A stretch of 64,000 nt of DNA from JAEYFP01 sp964579795 (GTDB lineage Bacteria; Bacillota; Clostridia; Lachnospirales; Lachnospiraceae). The notes under the pieces were generated by a model. That model made no database searches and had not been told where the DNA came from. It was given only the letters and a program-made list of their open reading frames with translations. The position numbers and the translations under genes were made by a program. Location: the NCBI GenBank assembly GCA_964579795.1, contig CAZOHM010000006.1, positions 29,564 through 93,563 of the forward strand, read 5' to 3'. Within the stretch, counting starts at the first letter, position 1; every line of letters begins with the position of its first letter. Shown piece after piece: positions 35,610 through 44,631 of the stretch.

Positions 35610-36287
35610 TTATGCACGATATGCGTGAATGATATTATCCATGCAAACCTTTTTTGCAAGTTCCTTCGATATCTGTTGTGTTTCAAAAGAGGTGAACCGA
35701 ATGTCCATTGCCCACCATGAAAGGACTTCTATAATAAGTGTTGTTGATAATTCGAGCTGATCCAAAGATCGTACCTTTCCTGTCTTCATAAAAATCTTCA
35801 GATACTTCACCATAGTTTCAAAAAAAACTGTGCGATACTGTTTATAGTGCTCTGCTAAATATGGAAAATCGAACTTATTCTTTTCAATGAACAGACATCC
35901 GACTGCATATCCTGCAAAAAGATCAAACAAATCTGAAACAAGCTCTTCCAACGAATAATTCGCTGCTTGATTTGCAAGATGTTTTGCAAATTCTTCTCCT
36001 TTTTTCTCAAAAACTACGATAATATCATTTTCTAAGCCTGTAAACAAATCATCTGTAATTGGTCGTTGCAGTTCCCTACTGGAAAAATCGGGATCAATTG
36101 TACATTTTAGAATAAAATGCATGATTTCCTTTTTCCCTGTAAAATCCAGATAAATCGTCCCTACTGAAACACCAACCGCCTTTGCAATATGACTGATCTG
36201 TGTTTTAGAATATCCCTGTCGCAAAAAAAGAATAGTGGCAGCATCTGCAATTGCAATAAGTCTTTCGTTCGCAGTCATGTATTTCAT
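35610..36287 (-). CDS. TetR/AcrR-family transcriptional regulator
   Basis: The 225-residue protein has an N-terminal TetR helix-turn-helix: RLIAIADAATILFLRQGYSKTQISHIAKAVGVSVGTIYLDFTGKKEIMH. The C-terminal ligand domain is not assigned. A near-perfect sigma-A promoter with a perfect palindrome lies upstream, and a second copy of the half-site lies in front of the downstream lipoprotein, so it probably autoregulates and controls that gene. Confidence 0.92.
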   Translation of the reverse strand: MKYMTANERLIAIADAATILFLRQGYSKTQISHIAKAVGVSVGTIYLDFTGKKEIMHFILKCTIDPDFSSRELQRPITDDLFTGLENDIIVVFEKKGEEFAKHLANQAANYSLEELVSDLFDLFAGYAVGCLFIEKNKFDFPYLAEHYKQYRTVFFETMVKYLKIFMKTGKVRSLDQLELSTTLIIEVLSWWAMDIRFTSFETQQISKELAKKVCMDNIIHAYRA

Positions 36288-36341
36288 TTATCTGATATCC
36301 TTTCTTTTTGGAAATAAACTTTCTTTTGGTGTCGAATGTTG

Positions 36342-36388
36342 AATGAATGATTCATTTATATGATATGTTGTTTTTACAACTCTGTCAA
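36342..36388 (-). promoter_or_regulatory. tetR promoter and operator
   Basis: On the minus strand TTGACA (36388-36383), a 17-bp spacer and TATCAT (36365-36360) form a strong sigma-A promoter. Just downstream lies the perfect 15-bp palindrome AATGAAT-G-ATTCATT (36342-36356), a TetR operator placed to block initiation. Confidence 0.85.
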
Positions 36389-36526
36389 TACTATTTTTTA
36401 TTTAGAGTGTTATTACTAATCCCTCTTCCTTATCAAACTTTCTATAATAATGGCATTTATAGAATTATTGGGAAATTATTGAAAACTCAATTTGAAAATT
36501 ACGCATTAATAACGGGCACACATAAA

Positions 36527-36562
36527 ACGGAACGGCAATGTTATCAAGCATTGCCGTTCCGT
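36527..36562 (-). terminator. intrinsic terminator after the cytidylate-kinase-like gene
   Basis: ACGGAACGGCAATG (36527-36540) pairs perfectly with CATTGCCGTTCCGT (36549-36562) around an 8-nt loop, and TTTTATG follows on the minus strand. It is 18 bp beyond the stop of the gene at 36580. Confidence 0.85.
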
Positions 36563-36579
36563 CAGAAGAACCATCGTAA

Positions 36580-37179
36580 CTATTTCTCATTTTTTACAAG
36601 TGCATCTATATAGCTTATCAGAAGCTCTACACTTCCTTCCAGACCAAGTCTGCTGCTGTTAAGTGTCATATCATAATTTGAAGCATCGGCCCACCTTGTA
36701 TTACAGTGGCTGTCATGATACTGTCTTCTCTTTTTGTTCTTTTCTGAAATCAGCGCCTGTGCCTCTTTTTCATTCAGTTTGTACAATTTCATAATACGAT
36801 CAAGATTTTTATCCATGTCCCCAATGATAAAGAACGTAATTAGGCCCGGATATTTTGCTAAAATTGTCTCTGAGCATCTTCCAACAACTACAAATGACTC
36901 ACCGCTGTCAGCCTTCTCACGCAAAAAATCAAATTGAAGATTTGCAACATTATCTGCCGGAGAACTTGACATTCCCTTTACAGAACGATATAGAAACTTA
37001 TTACTCTTTACCTCATCAAATTCTTCCAGCTTCTCACTCTCGAGATGTTTTTTTGCGGCTATTTCCCGAAGAAGATTATGATCATACAAAGGAAGCTGAT
37101 AATGTTCAGAAAGCAGCATGGCTATTTCATGCCCTGCACTTCCAAATTCACGTCCAATTGAAATAATCATTTGTCCCAT
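36580..37179 (-). CDS. cytidylate-kinase-like family protein
   Basis: The 199-residue protein starts MIISIGREFGSAGHEIAMLLSEHYQLPLYD, the modified P-loop of the cytidylate-kinase-like family (AAA_26). Positively charged RR segments and an RAD/ASNYDMTLNSSRLGLE C-terminal pattern also match. Its substrate is unknown. It is 13 bp downstream of the transporter gene, in one transcript. Confidence 0.85.
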   Translation of the reverse strand: MGQMIISIGREFGSAGHEIAMLLSEHYQLPLYDHNLLREIAAKKHLESEKLEEFDEVKSNKFLYRSVKGMSSSPADNVANLQFDFLREKADSGESFVVVGRCSETILAKYPGLITFFIIGDMDKNLDRIMKLYKLNEKEAQALISEKNKKRRQYHDSHCNTRWADASNYDMTLNSSRLGLEGSVELLISYIDALVKNEK

Positions 37180-37192
37180 AGTATTATCCTCC

Positions 37193-38548
37193 TTACAGAT
37201 ATCGTAAATATATCATTACCATTGAAATGATCATTACTATTATAGTTGCAGGCACCATAATTTTGCAATAGGGTCCCCATTTAATCAGATAGCCTTCTTT
37301 GGCTGCAGTAGCGATACCTACTACATTGGCAGATGCTCCAATAGGCGTTGCACTTCCGCCGATATCTGTTCCCATTGCAAGTCCCCATGCTAATATCGAC
37401 AAATCTACTCCCTGTGTTGCTGCCAGACTGCTGATGACCGGCACCATTGTTGCCGCAAATGGAATATTATCAATAAATGCACTTGCAATTGCTGATATCC
37501 AGAGGATGATAGCAATCATAATTGCTGTATTTCCTCCACTTAATCTTCCTATCAACTCTGCGAGCATCTTTAATACTTCTGTCTGTTCGAGTCCTCCAAC
37601 TACAATAAACAATCCAACAAAGAACAAAAGTGTTTTATAATCTACTTTTTTAAGTAACGCAATGCAGTTTTCTCCGGCGCAAAGTATTGTTGCACCTGCT
37701 ATTGCCACGCCGATAAAAGCGACCGTCAGTCCTGTCTGTGCATGTGTAACGAGGAGTAATATAGCACACAGGAAAATCAAACAGCTTGCAAAAAATCCAT
37801 TTTTATTTACGATTGCTTCTTCTGGCTTCGGATAAGAAGCAGTTTCATTTGAATCCAACTCAGACACCTTTAACTGTTTTGTTAACATTATTGCAAAGTA
37901 AATCACAACAACAACCAGGCTGACAAGTGCAATTAATCCTGTATTAGTGAGAAAATCCGAGAAAGAATAACCAAGTGATGTACCAATAATAATGTTTGGC
38001 GGATCTCCGCACATAGTTGCCGAGCCACCGAGGTTTGCACAAAATACCTCTGCAAGAATCACAGGCACCGGATTGAATTTCAGGAGTTGTGCCAGTTCAA
38101 TCGTAACAGCTGCAAGAAACAGAATTACAGTAATACTATCAATAAACATTGCAAGAAATGCTGATAAAACCATAAAAGTTATAAAGATTCTTGTTACCTT
38201 GTACTTAACAAGGCGGGCAATCCACAGACAGAGCCAGCGGAAAAATCCGGATGCTGCCATACCCTCGACCATAATCATCATTCCTAAAATAAATATAATA
38301 GTTGCCCAGTTAATACCTGAGGCAGCCTCCGATGTCTCGGACGCCGCAATCCAGAATTCTGATGTAAAAATACTGGTCAGATTTAGTGTATTTTTAATTG
38401 CGTCAAAGCTGTGCATACAAATTCCAAAAACTAAAACTATCGTCACAAGACCACAGCCCAATGTAATAATGTGGCGTTCCCATACTTCCATAATAATCAG
38501 TAAAAACATAATCAGGAAAATGGAAATCGCTAATATCTTAATCAACAT
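37193..38548 (-). CDS. ArsB/NhaD/SLC13-type ion transporter
   Basis: The 451-residue protein has about 11-12 membrane helices and the ion-transporter-superfamily pattern: VWERHIITLGCGLVTIVLVFG at the start, GGSATMCGDPPNIIIG, and a C-terminal inverted repeat DIGGSATPIGASANVVG. It could export sodium, arsenite or move dicarboxylates. I chose the ATG at 38548, preceded by AGAGAGG, rather than the longer reading. Substrate cannot be told. Confidence 0.88.
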   Translation of the reverse strand: MLIKILAISIFLIMFLLIIMEVWERHIITLGCGLVTIVLVFGICMHSFDAIKNTLNLTSIFTSEFWIAASETSEAASGINWATIIFILGMMIMVEGMAASGFFRWLCLWIARLVKYKVTRIFITFMVLSAFLAMFIDSITVILFLAAVTIELAQLLKFNPVPVILAEVFCANLGGSATMCGDPPNIIIGTSLGYSFSDFLTNTGLIALVSLVVVVIYFAIMLTKQLKVSELDSNETASYPKPEEAIVNKNGFFASCLIFLCAILLLVTHAQTGLTVAFIGVAIAGATILCAGENCIALLKKVDYKTLLFFVGLFIVVGGLEQTEVLKMLAELIGRLSGGNTAIMIAIILWISAIASAFIDNIPFAATMVPVISSLAATQGVDLSILAWGLAMGTDIGGSATPIGASANVVGIATAAKEGYLIKWGPYCKIMVPATIIVMIISMVMIYLRYL

Positions 38549-38607
38549 ATATAATCCTCTCTTTTTTATAATCATCCTTGTTATTGCTCTTGCAAGTATT
38601 CATTTAG

Positions 38608-39033
38608 TTAAGCTGCCAAACGCTTTCGTCCATCCTTTTGATGAATATAACGAATTACAACATATTCAAAACATATACTGCTGCGTCTAAAACATCTCTG
38701 CTTGACAAGCGCTTTCCACAGATTGACCATCAAAAAAGAAATAGCTACTCCTGATGAAAGAATTCTGATTTTTGTACACATGTCACCAGGTTTGTTTTCA
38801 TTATCAGATTCAAACTGGCTACTAAAATCAAAAATTCCTTCCTCTGTTTTTGTTTGACTGCATACAGGAAGTGTTCTGCTGATAATTTCTGTAATACATG
38901 ATTTTTCCTGTTGTTTCAGATACATTCCCTGCGCTGCACATTCAGATAAATAGACTCCTGTAAGAATTAGAAGAATACAGAGAAGTATACATATTCTGTT
39001 TTTCTTATTGATTTCTGATAGTATTTCCTGCAT
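38608..39033 (-). CDS. small membrane protein, function unknown
   Basis: This 141-residue protein has one clear membrane helix at about 14-34 and a weaker second near 92-110. I do not recognise it. TAGGAGAG precedes the ATG and a promoter lies upstream (39068-39095), so it is likely a real gene. It sits 59 bp upstream of the transporter, so the two may be co-transcribed. Confidence 0.6.
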   Translation of the reverse strand: MQEILSEINKKNRICILLCILLILTGVYLSECAAQGMYLKQQEKSCITEIISRTLPVCSQTKTEEGIFDFSSQFESDNENKPGDMCTKIRILSSGVAISFLMVNLWKALVKQRCFRRSSICFEYVVIRYIHQKDGRKRLAA

Positions 39034-39067
39034 TTTCTCTCCTACATATTTTTTGACATCCTTATGT

Positions 39068-39095
39068 ATTATACTACAACATTCTAAATTGTAAA
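39068..39095 (-). promoter_or_regulatory. sigma-A-type promoter of the small membrane protein gene
   Basis: On the minus strand TTTACA (39095-39090), a 16-bp spacer and TATAAT (39073-39068) match the sigma-A consensus, about 35 bp upstream of the start codon. Confidence 0.7.
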
Positions 39096-39420
39096 TCGAA
39101 ATTCTTTTTTTCTTATCTCAATTTTATTTCGATTTTGTATTCTTTTCATCCAAGGCTCTACTCCTTCAAAGAAAATGCCATCTTTTTTATCTGCAAACGG
39201 CATAATCATTTTGAGCGTGGACCTTCCATTACCATGACTGGCTTGAACAGTGAAATAATCAGCCACATGACAAAATCAATCCTTTCATACGCTCCAGATG
39301 TATAAGTGAAAATTTGATGGCTAAAGTATCACCTGTTAAGTTTTTATTGTACATTTTTGTACCCAATAGATGCTGATGAAATGCAGCTAGTTAGCTATGA
39401 ATAATTATTAGCATTATATA

Positions 39421-39471
39421 TTGACATGTGTTAACATTGAGAATATAATGTTTACAGTTGTTAATATTGAG
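39421..39471 (+). promoter_or_regulatory. tetR promoter with spaced repeats
   Basis: TTGACA (39421-39426), a 17-bp spacer and TATAAT (39444-39449) form a consensus sigma-A promoter. A 13-bp sequence TGTTAACATTGAG (39429-39441) is repeated as TGTTAATATTGAG (39459-39471), 30 bp apart, about three helical turns, and GTTAACATT/AATGTTTAC form an inverted repeat. These are likely operator sites for the TetR protein that follows. Confidence 0.8.
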
Positions 39472-39479
39472 GAGAAAAA

Positions 39480-40085
39480 ATGATTACAGACTCAAACGAT
39501 AAAAAAGCATATCATTTTGGCAATCTTAAAGAAGCACTCATTGAACAGGGCATTGAACTGATCCATGAGAATGGTATTGAGAAGTTTTCTTTACGAAAGC
39601 TTGCAAAAAAAGTAGGTGTATCAGCTACTGCCTGCTATAACCATTTTACAAATATCGAGGAGCTTCTTCATGAAATGTACACCTATGTGATTGACAGATT
39701 TTCAGATGTGCTCAGACAGGCTGTGATTGACAATCCATGTCATCATGTTACCATTTCCATGGGTGTTGCCTATGTAAATTTTTTCGCTGAATACCCACAC
39801 TATTTTAATTTCTTATTTGACAGTAATTACCTCGAAATAACAATTAACGAGACTGAGATTACATGGAACAGCTCGCTGACACCATTTGATATTTTTGTTA
39901 ATGGAGCAAAAGAAAGCATGCTGGAATTGAATATTGATGAAAATGAATTTAGAGATGACCTTTTGGTGATGTGGGCATCTGTACATGGTTTGGCAGCGAT
40001 GGCAAATATGAAAGGCATACAGTTTGAAAACGGGGATTGGGGGACTCTTACTGAGCAGCTTTTATTAAAGAAAATCATACTTTAA
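39480..40085 (+). CDS. TetR/AcrR-family transcriptional regulator
   Basis: The 201-residue protein has an N-terminal TetR DNA-binding region: LIEQGIELIHENGIEKFSLRKLAKKVGVSATACYNHFTNIEELLHEMY. The C-terminal half has a WHG-type ligand-domain feel (LLVMWASVHGLAAMAN). It is divergent from the upstream membrane-protein gene and lies 57 bp upstream of a nitroreductase gene on the same strand, so the pair may respond to an electrophile or quinone. GAGGAG precedes the start. Confidence 0.9.
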   Translation: MITDSNDKKAYHFGNLKEALIEQGIELIHENGIEKFSLRKLAKKVGVSATACYNHFTNIEELLHEMYTYVIDRFSDVLRQAVIDNPCHHVTISMGVAYVNFFAEYPHYFNFLFDSNYLEITINETEITWNSSLTPFDIFVNGAKESMLELNIDENEFRDDLLVMWASVHGLAAMANMKGIQFENGDWGTLTEQLLLKKIIL

Positions 40086-40141
40086 TCAATTATTCAAATT
40101 AATCATAGAAACGATATGAACAAAAATGGGAGAAAACAATT

Positions 40142-40807
40142 ATGACAGAATTAGAAACAATCAAAGCCAGACATGCAGTAAGAAGTTATTCAACAAAAGC
40201 AATTGCACCTGCAGTTATTGATGAATTAAGAAAGGAAATTGAGCATTGCAATCAATTGGGACAGCTGCATATTCAACTGATAACAGAAAATGAAGATGCT
40301 TTCAGCAGTATAATTCCCTTATTCGGAAGATTTAAGAATGTAAGAAATTATTTTGCTTTAGTAGCCAAAACACAAGGCGATTTTTATACCCGGTGCGGTT
40401 ACTATGGTGCACGCTTAATGATTAAAGCGCAACAGGCAGGTCTTAATTCATGCTTCGTAACAAGTAGCTATCATTCAAAAAAATGTGCCGTTTCTCTGAA
40501 ATCCGATGAAAAATTAGTTGGTGTCATTGCCATTGGTTATGGAACTACGAATGGTACACAGCATAAATCAAAAAGCATGGACAATTTATGCAAGTCATGC
40601 AAAGAAACATGGTTTTTGAACGGAATGAATGCAGCAATTCTTGCCCCAACAGGTCTTAATAAACAAAACTTCTTTATAGAAGCAACTGGGAATACTGTAT
40701 CCATTCATACAAAAGACAACCTTCCTATGTCATTAATTGATATGGGTATTGTAAAATACCATTTTGAAACCGGTGCGGGAGCTGAGAATTTTTCATTTAA
40801 GGATTAA
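40142..40807 (+). CDS. nitroreductase-family protein (TM1586-like)
   Basis: The 221-residue protein starts ELETIKARHAVRSYSTKAI, the flavin-binding start of nitroreductases, and continues EELRKEIEHCNQLGQLHIQLITENEDAF, a pattern of the TM1586 subfamily. It binds FMN and probably reduces nitro- or quinone compounds with NAD(P)H. GGGAG precedes the start. The TetR gene upstream may control it. Confidence 0.87.
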   Translation: MTELETIKARHAVRSYSTKAIAPAVIDELRKEIEHCNQLGQLHIQLITENEDAFSSIIPLFGRFKNVRNYFALVAKTQGDFYTRCGYYGARLMIKAQQAGLNSCFVTSSYHSKKCAVSLKSDEKLVGVIAIGYGTTNGTQHKSKSMDNLCKSCKETWFLNGMNAAILAPTGLNKQNFFIEATGNTVSIHTKDNLPMSLIDMGIVKYHFETGAGAENFSFKD

Positions 40808-40819
40808 TTCTTAAATGAA
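40792..40819. terminator. 10-bp stem-loop between convergent genes
   Basis: TTCATTTAAG (40792-40801) pairs with CTTAAATGAA (40810-40819) around an 8-nt loop and overlaps the nitroreductase stop codon. It lies between two convergent genes. Neither flank has a good U-tract, so its role as terminator is uncertain. Confidence 0.4.
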
Positions 40820-40835
40820 TAATCCCTAATATTTA

Positions 40836-41831
40836 TTATTTTTTATAGTTTTCCATAAACTCCTCTGCGGTTTTTCGCATTTGCTCTACTACATCATCCG
40901 GGCTAATCACTTTCACATCTTTTCCAAGACTAAATATCCAGCCGAAAAACTGTGGGCTCACTGCGACGTCCACAGCTACATGGCTGTTATTATCATCCAC
41001 TTTTCGAAAAATCAATTCTTTTCCAAAACGGTCAATGAATACACCACACATACTGTTTGGAAACTGAATATGTACCTTTGTTTTGTTTCCGCTGTACATG
41101 CCAAAGGTTGCCTTAGAATATGCACCCATATCAAAGTTTTTGAAAATTTCTTTTCCCTCTCTTCTTTCTTCGTCAATGGAAATATGCATCATCTTGTCAA
41201 CTCGGTAATGCTTTATCTTATGATCCAAATCATCAACGGCTACCATGTAGTAGTTTTCATCGTTCCATGTAAGTGCCCAGGGACTTGCAATAAACCAGTC
41301 TCCATTATGCCTTGGAATCAGCTTCTTTTCAATACTCCATTTATAGTACTTGAATCGTATCTTTTTATTACTATTAATTGCAGTGTATACATCATCGACA
41401 TTGTAATATACACTTTCGTTCATGTTTTTTACACGATCATTAATAAAAACCTGACGCTGTAATTGCCTGGCCTGATGCACACTGACAAATTTCTTGATTT
41501 TTGTAATCAGCTCTCTTGATTTTGTCTGTGTAATAAACTTCGATGACTGAACCGCATCTATCAGCAGCTTCACTTCTACAAGTTCAAACTCTCTGGAGCC
41601 GACATGATAATAGGTTTCTTTTCCAATTTGCTCTTTTATAATTTCGATTCCAAGCTTATCATTCATGTCATGAAAGTCTCCATAGATACTTTTTCTTTCC
41701 GCTGAAATGTCATGCTTTTCCAATTCTTCTATAATCTGTGACATTGTAAGACTATGATCATCATCTGTCTTTTCAAGCATGATCTTAATAAGGTAATTCA
41801 GCTTTAGCTTCTGATTGGTTCCTCTTGACAT
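40836..41831 (-). CDS. WYL-domain transcriptional regulator
   Basis: The 331-residue protein has an N-terminal DeoR-like winged helix (LNYLIKIMLEKTDDDHSLTMSQIIEELEKHDISAERKSIYGDF) and a WYL domain with KIRFKYYKW, DWFIASPWALTWNDENYYMVAVDD and a HYRVDKM element. WYL proteins bind ligands or nucleic acids and regulate transcription. AAAGGAG precedes the start. The target is unknown. Confidence 0.9.
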   Translation of the reverse strand: MSRGTNQKLKLNYLIKIMLEKTDDDHSLTMSQIIEELEKHDISAERKSIYGDFHDMNDKLGIEIIKEQIGKETYYHVGSREFELVEVKLLIDAVQSSKFITQTKSRELITKIKKFVSVHQARQLQRQVFINDRVKNMNESVYYNVDDVYTAINSNKKIRFKYYKWSIEKKLIPRHNGDWFIASPWALTWNDENYYMVAVDDLDHKIKHYRVDKMMHISIDEERREGKEIFKNFDMGAYSKATFGMYSGNKTKVHIQFPNSMCGVFIDRFGKELIFRKVDDNNSHVAVDVAVSPQFFGWIFSLGKDVKVISPDDVVEQMRKTAEEFMENYKK

Positions 41832-41889
41832 TATGTTGACTCCTTTTACATTTCTTTACTAAATATAGCATATCATGATTACCATAGAA

Positions 41890-43719
41890 TTAATATAGCA
41901 GATTACTGATGCGAAATCCATTCATCAAAGCCATAAATACAATTGCCGCTAATGCAACTATACAAATTACCATATGCCATATCAGATAGCATCTTTTGTT
42001 TTCTCTCTTTTTCCATCCTTTTACTGTAAAAATGGACAGGAAAATAAAAGATGTTACACTTGCGATGCATACAATGGGAATCAATGGTTTTACGATATTC
42101 TGTATTGGTACTGTATTTCCTGCAACATAGCAGAAAGGAATTATTCCATTCAAGCATAAATAGAAAAGTATGAAAAGTGACTGTAATAAAACCAATCCTC
42201 CCTTTCTTTTTCTAATCAGCATAACCAGTCCGACTATGATTGTAATTAACAAAATTGGTACAGAAATCATTACTATTTTAAAAAGTAATGAGCTTACAAA
42301 AGAAACTTTAATGAAGTCACTTCCCAATACATTTATCATTTGTTTTCCATTCAAATCTTTTATTCTCAAGTAGTTTCCATTACTCTTACAATAGAACATC
42401 CCATCTCCTATATAGTAGAATTTCCATTCTTCCCCTTCTCCTATATAAGTAAGATTTCCTTCCTTATCACATTGAATCGTAGTCGTTTCCAGAACGGACT
42501 TAATTTTTGTGAAATCGGTTACTCCGTAAGCACCTGCATACTGTCCACTGATGTCATTAGAATTCATATCAAAGGGCATCTGCTTTGGCACAGAACTATC
42601 ATTCTCTGTATAGAAATTATAAAAACAATCAATATATTTATTAATCACGCGGTTACTCGTCTGTGATTTTGTATTTAATACAACAAATAATCCCAGTTTC
42701 TCATCAGGTAACATGGAAAGCTTTGAAGCAAAAGAAGGCAGATAGCCTCCATGTGCAAGGGTTTTATGTCCATTTCTGGCTTCCTCATAAAATCCAAGAC
42801 TATAGCCTGTAAGACGTTCATCATCCGGTGTCTGATGTGTTTGCATCAATTTTTCCGTATCTTCCGATAAAAGTGTATGATTCATATGTGCTATCAGGAA
42901 TTTACCCATATCAGAAACGCTTGCACATATTGCGCCACTTGGATGATCATTCAGTAATGTATAAGTACCAAGCTCATACTTGCTGTCATGATATTGATAT
43001 GGTTTACTCATCTGCAAACATATTTCGTCACTCAAGCCATATAATGAATTTGTCATACCAATTGGACTCATAATATGATTTGTTACATATTGGTCAAACG
43101 GTTCTTGGGATACTGCTTCCACAATGTATCCGGCAAGTGCCATTCCAAACACATTATATTGACAAACAGTACCGGGTTCATGTACTACTGGAGCAATATT
43201 TTCCTTTAATACCTGCTCAAGAGCAGGCATGTCAGCAAATTTCTTTTCTCCTCTTGTCGGAATATACAGGGGCATTCTGTCATCAATTCCTGACGTATGG
43301 CATAATAATGTTCGAAGTGTCACGGGTTTACTATATGGATTCTTCACCTGAAATGCTTTCAGATAATGATTTACATCTTCATCTAGCGAAAGCTTTCCCT
43401 CCTCTACAAGCTGCATCACTGCAGTTGCTGTAAATAGCTTTGAAACGGACGCGATTTGAAAAGCTGTTGTTTTTGCATCAACCGTTTTTTTCTCTTTCAA
43501 ATCGGCATATCCATATCCTTTTTCGAAAAGTACTCTGCCATCTCTGACTACAACTACTGCAGCTCCTGCTATATTATTTTCATTCATTTCATTTTCAAAA
43601 AAAGTATCTGTAATTTGTTCGAATGATTCCTGTTCTTTTCCATAAGCAGGAATGCACATCGTTACAGAGCACAGAACACATGCACATACTGTAATTTGTT
43701 TTAATATCCTTTTGAACAT
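41890..43719 (-). CDS. secreted/membrane serine hydrolase, beta-lactamase class C family
   Basis: The 609-residue protein has an N-terminal signal segment (about 1-28), a class C-type hydrolase domain with the catalytic SxxK at Ser91-Val-Ser-Lys94, and an HGG element near residue 317 that equals the KTG-type motif. The expected YxN motif reads YNV, with Val in place of Asn. The C-terminal ~140 residues carry three or four membrane helices. Proteins of this layout act as peptidases or esterases at the cell surface; no substrate can be given. Confidence 0.88.
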   Translation of the reverse strand: MFKRILKQITVCACVLCSVTMCIPAYGKEQESFEQITDTFFENEMNENNIAGAAVVVVRDGRVLFEKGYGYADLKEKKTVDAKTTAFQIASVSKLFTATAVMQLVEEGKLSLDEDVNHYLKAFQVKNPYSKPVTLRTLLCHTSGIDDRMPLYIPTRGEKKFADMPALEQVLKENIAPVVHEPGTVCQYNVFGMALAGYIVEAVSQEPFDQYVTNHIMSPIGMTNSLYGLSDEICLQMSKPYQYHDSKYELGTYTLLNDHPSGAICASVSDMGKFLIAHMNHTLLSEDTEKLMQTHQTPDDERLTGYSLGFYEEARNGHKTLAHGGYLPSFASKLSMLPDEKLGLFVVLNTKSQTSNRVINKYIDCFYNFYTENDSSVPKQMPFDMNSNDISGQYAGAYGVTDFTKIKSVLETTTIQCDKEGNLTYIGEGEEWKFYYIGDGMFYCKSNGNYLRIKDLNGKQMINVLGSDFIKVSFVSSLLFKIVMISVPILLITIIVGLVMLIRKRKGGLVLLQSLFILFYLCLNGIIPFCYVAGNTVPIQNIVKPLIPIVCIASVTSFIFLSIFTVKGWKKRENKRCYLIWHMVICIVALAAIVFMALMNGFRISNLLY

Positions 43720-43763
43720 AAGGCTTACCTTTCTCTATTACACAGCAAAATCAACCTTCTGTG

Positions 43764-44246
43764 TTAATTCTCATCTTCACTTAATTTTTTATCAATCTGA
43801 TCCTGTTTTCTTTTATTCATTATAAACAAAATCTCAAATGCAATAAAACACATCATAAATGCTGAAAAAAAAGTGATTCCAAAAATCAGCATTGTATATT
43901 TCACATTTCCATCATTTAAATCAAAATATTTGAAATAATTGATAATACCGCTAATTCCAGCAACTACCGCTCCAGTGATAAGACTGTTTATAATAATTGC
44001 TTTTTGTCCTCGTTTCGCAGAACGGAATAAACTGTTACCAAGCATAATGTTTCTAACCACAATGTAAACCGAGATAGCAATAAAAATAGTTATTTCAGCT
44101 GCATATTGTGAAAATGGCGCCTGAAATACATACTGTTGAATTAATACAGCCAAAAGCAAACCATAAAATACGATACCCAATGCTTCACTGTCAACCTTTC
44201 TCTTCTGTCCAATTACTCTTTCATCTTCAAATTCTCTATTCTTCAT
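43764..44246 (-). CDS. multi-pass membrane protein (DUF6773-like)
   Basis: The 160-residue protein starts MKNREFEDERVIGQKRKVDSEALGIVFYGLLLAVLIQQY and has four to five membrane helices. From memory its N-terminus resembles DUF6773 proteins that are encoded next to a small XRE regulator, as here. I chose the ATG at 44246, preceded by GGGAGG; it overlaps the XRE gene by 11 bp. Confidence 0.65.
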   Translation of the reverse strand: MKNREFEDERVIGQKRKVDSEALGIVFYGLLLAVLIQQYVFQAPFSQYAAEITIFIAISVYIVVRNIMLGNSLFRSAKRGQKAIIINSLITGAVVAGISGIINYFKYFDLNDGNVKYTMLIFGITFFSAFMMCFIAFEILFIMNKRKQDQIDKKLSEDEN

Positions 44247-44442
44247 TATTATCCTCCCAGAACAACTCATCTAATGTTTTGTTTAATGCATTACAAATTG
44301 CTATGCATAGCTTCAACGTAGGATTATAGTCACCTGCTTCTATTAATCCAATTGTTTGTCTTGTGACGCCCACTTTCTTTGCTAGATCTTCCTGTTTCAT
44401 ATCACATTCTATTCTTGCTATCTTCATTTTTTTATTTTTCAT
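44236..44442 (-). CDS. small XRE-family helix-turn-helix regulator
   Basis: The 68-residue protein is essentially a single XRE helix-turn-helix: IARIECDMKQEDLAKKVGVTRQTIGLIEAGDYNPTLKLCIAICNALNKTLDELFW, with the recognition helix VTRQTIGLIE. GGAGGAG precedes the start. It overlaps the following membrane-protein gene by 11 bp. A strong promoter (44466-44494) drives the pair. Confidence 0.92.
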   Translation of the reverse strand: MKNKKMKIARIECDMKQEDLAKKVGVTRQTIGLIEAGDYNPTLKLCIAICNALNKTLDELFWEDNNEE

Positions 44443-44465
44443 CTGTGCTCCTCCTTACATTGCAT

Positions 44466-44494
44466 ATATTAATATATATATGTCATAATGTCAA
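44466..44494 (-). promoter_or_regulatory. promoter of the XRE gene
   Basis: On the minus strand TTGACA (44494-44489), a 17-bp spacer and TAATAT (44471-44466) form a sigma-A promoter. A TGACA direct repeat and AT-rich symmetry around it may be the XRE operator. Confidence 0.72.
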
Positions 44495-44552
44495 ATATAT
44501 ATTGCATTTTGTAAATTCATAGTGTGAATCATAATAAATTGAAATAAAGGGA

Positions 44553-44583
44553 TTGACTTCAAGCATACTTGAGGCTATAAAAT
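44553..44583 (+). promoter_or_regulatory. MerR-type promoter of the first aldo/keto reductase gene
   Basis: TTGACT (44553-44558) and TAAAAT (44578-44583) are separated by 19 bp, the long spacer typical of MerR-family activation. The spacer carries the dyad ACTTCAAG-cata-CTTGAGGC (8-4-8, 6 of 8 bp symmetric). A 17-bp reading with TATAAA is also possible. No merR gene lies next to it. Confidence 0.7.
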
Positions 44584-44631
44584 ATTTTTATCAAATATAA
44601 ACTCAATTTTACAGTATGAAGGAGAAGAACT

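Larger units (their letters stand above)
39034..39479. other. intergenic region with two promoters
   Basis: This 446-bp AT-rich region holds the promoter for the small membrane protein on the minus strand and that of the TetR gene on the plus strand. A 60-codon reading frame (39084-39266) is not supported; it has no good ribosome-binding site and overlaps the promoter. Confidence 0.6.

Noticed and set aside
39084..39266. 60-codon reading frame with GTG start
   Set aside because: It lacks a good ribosome-binding site and its end overlaps the promoter of the small membrane protein gene. Possibly real but not supported.
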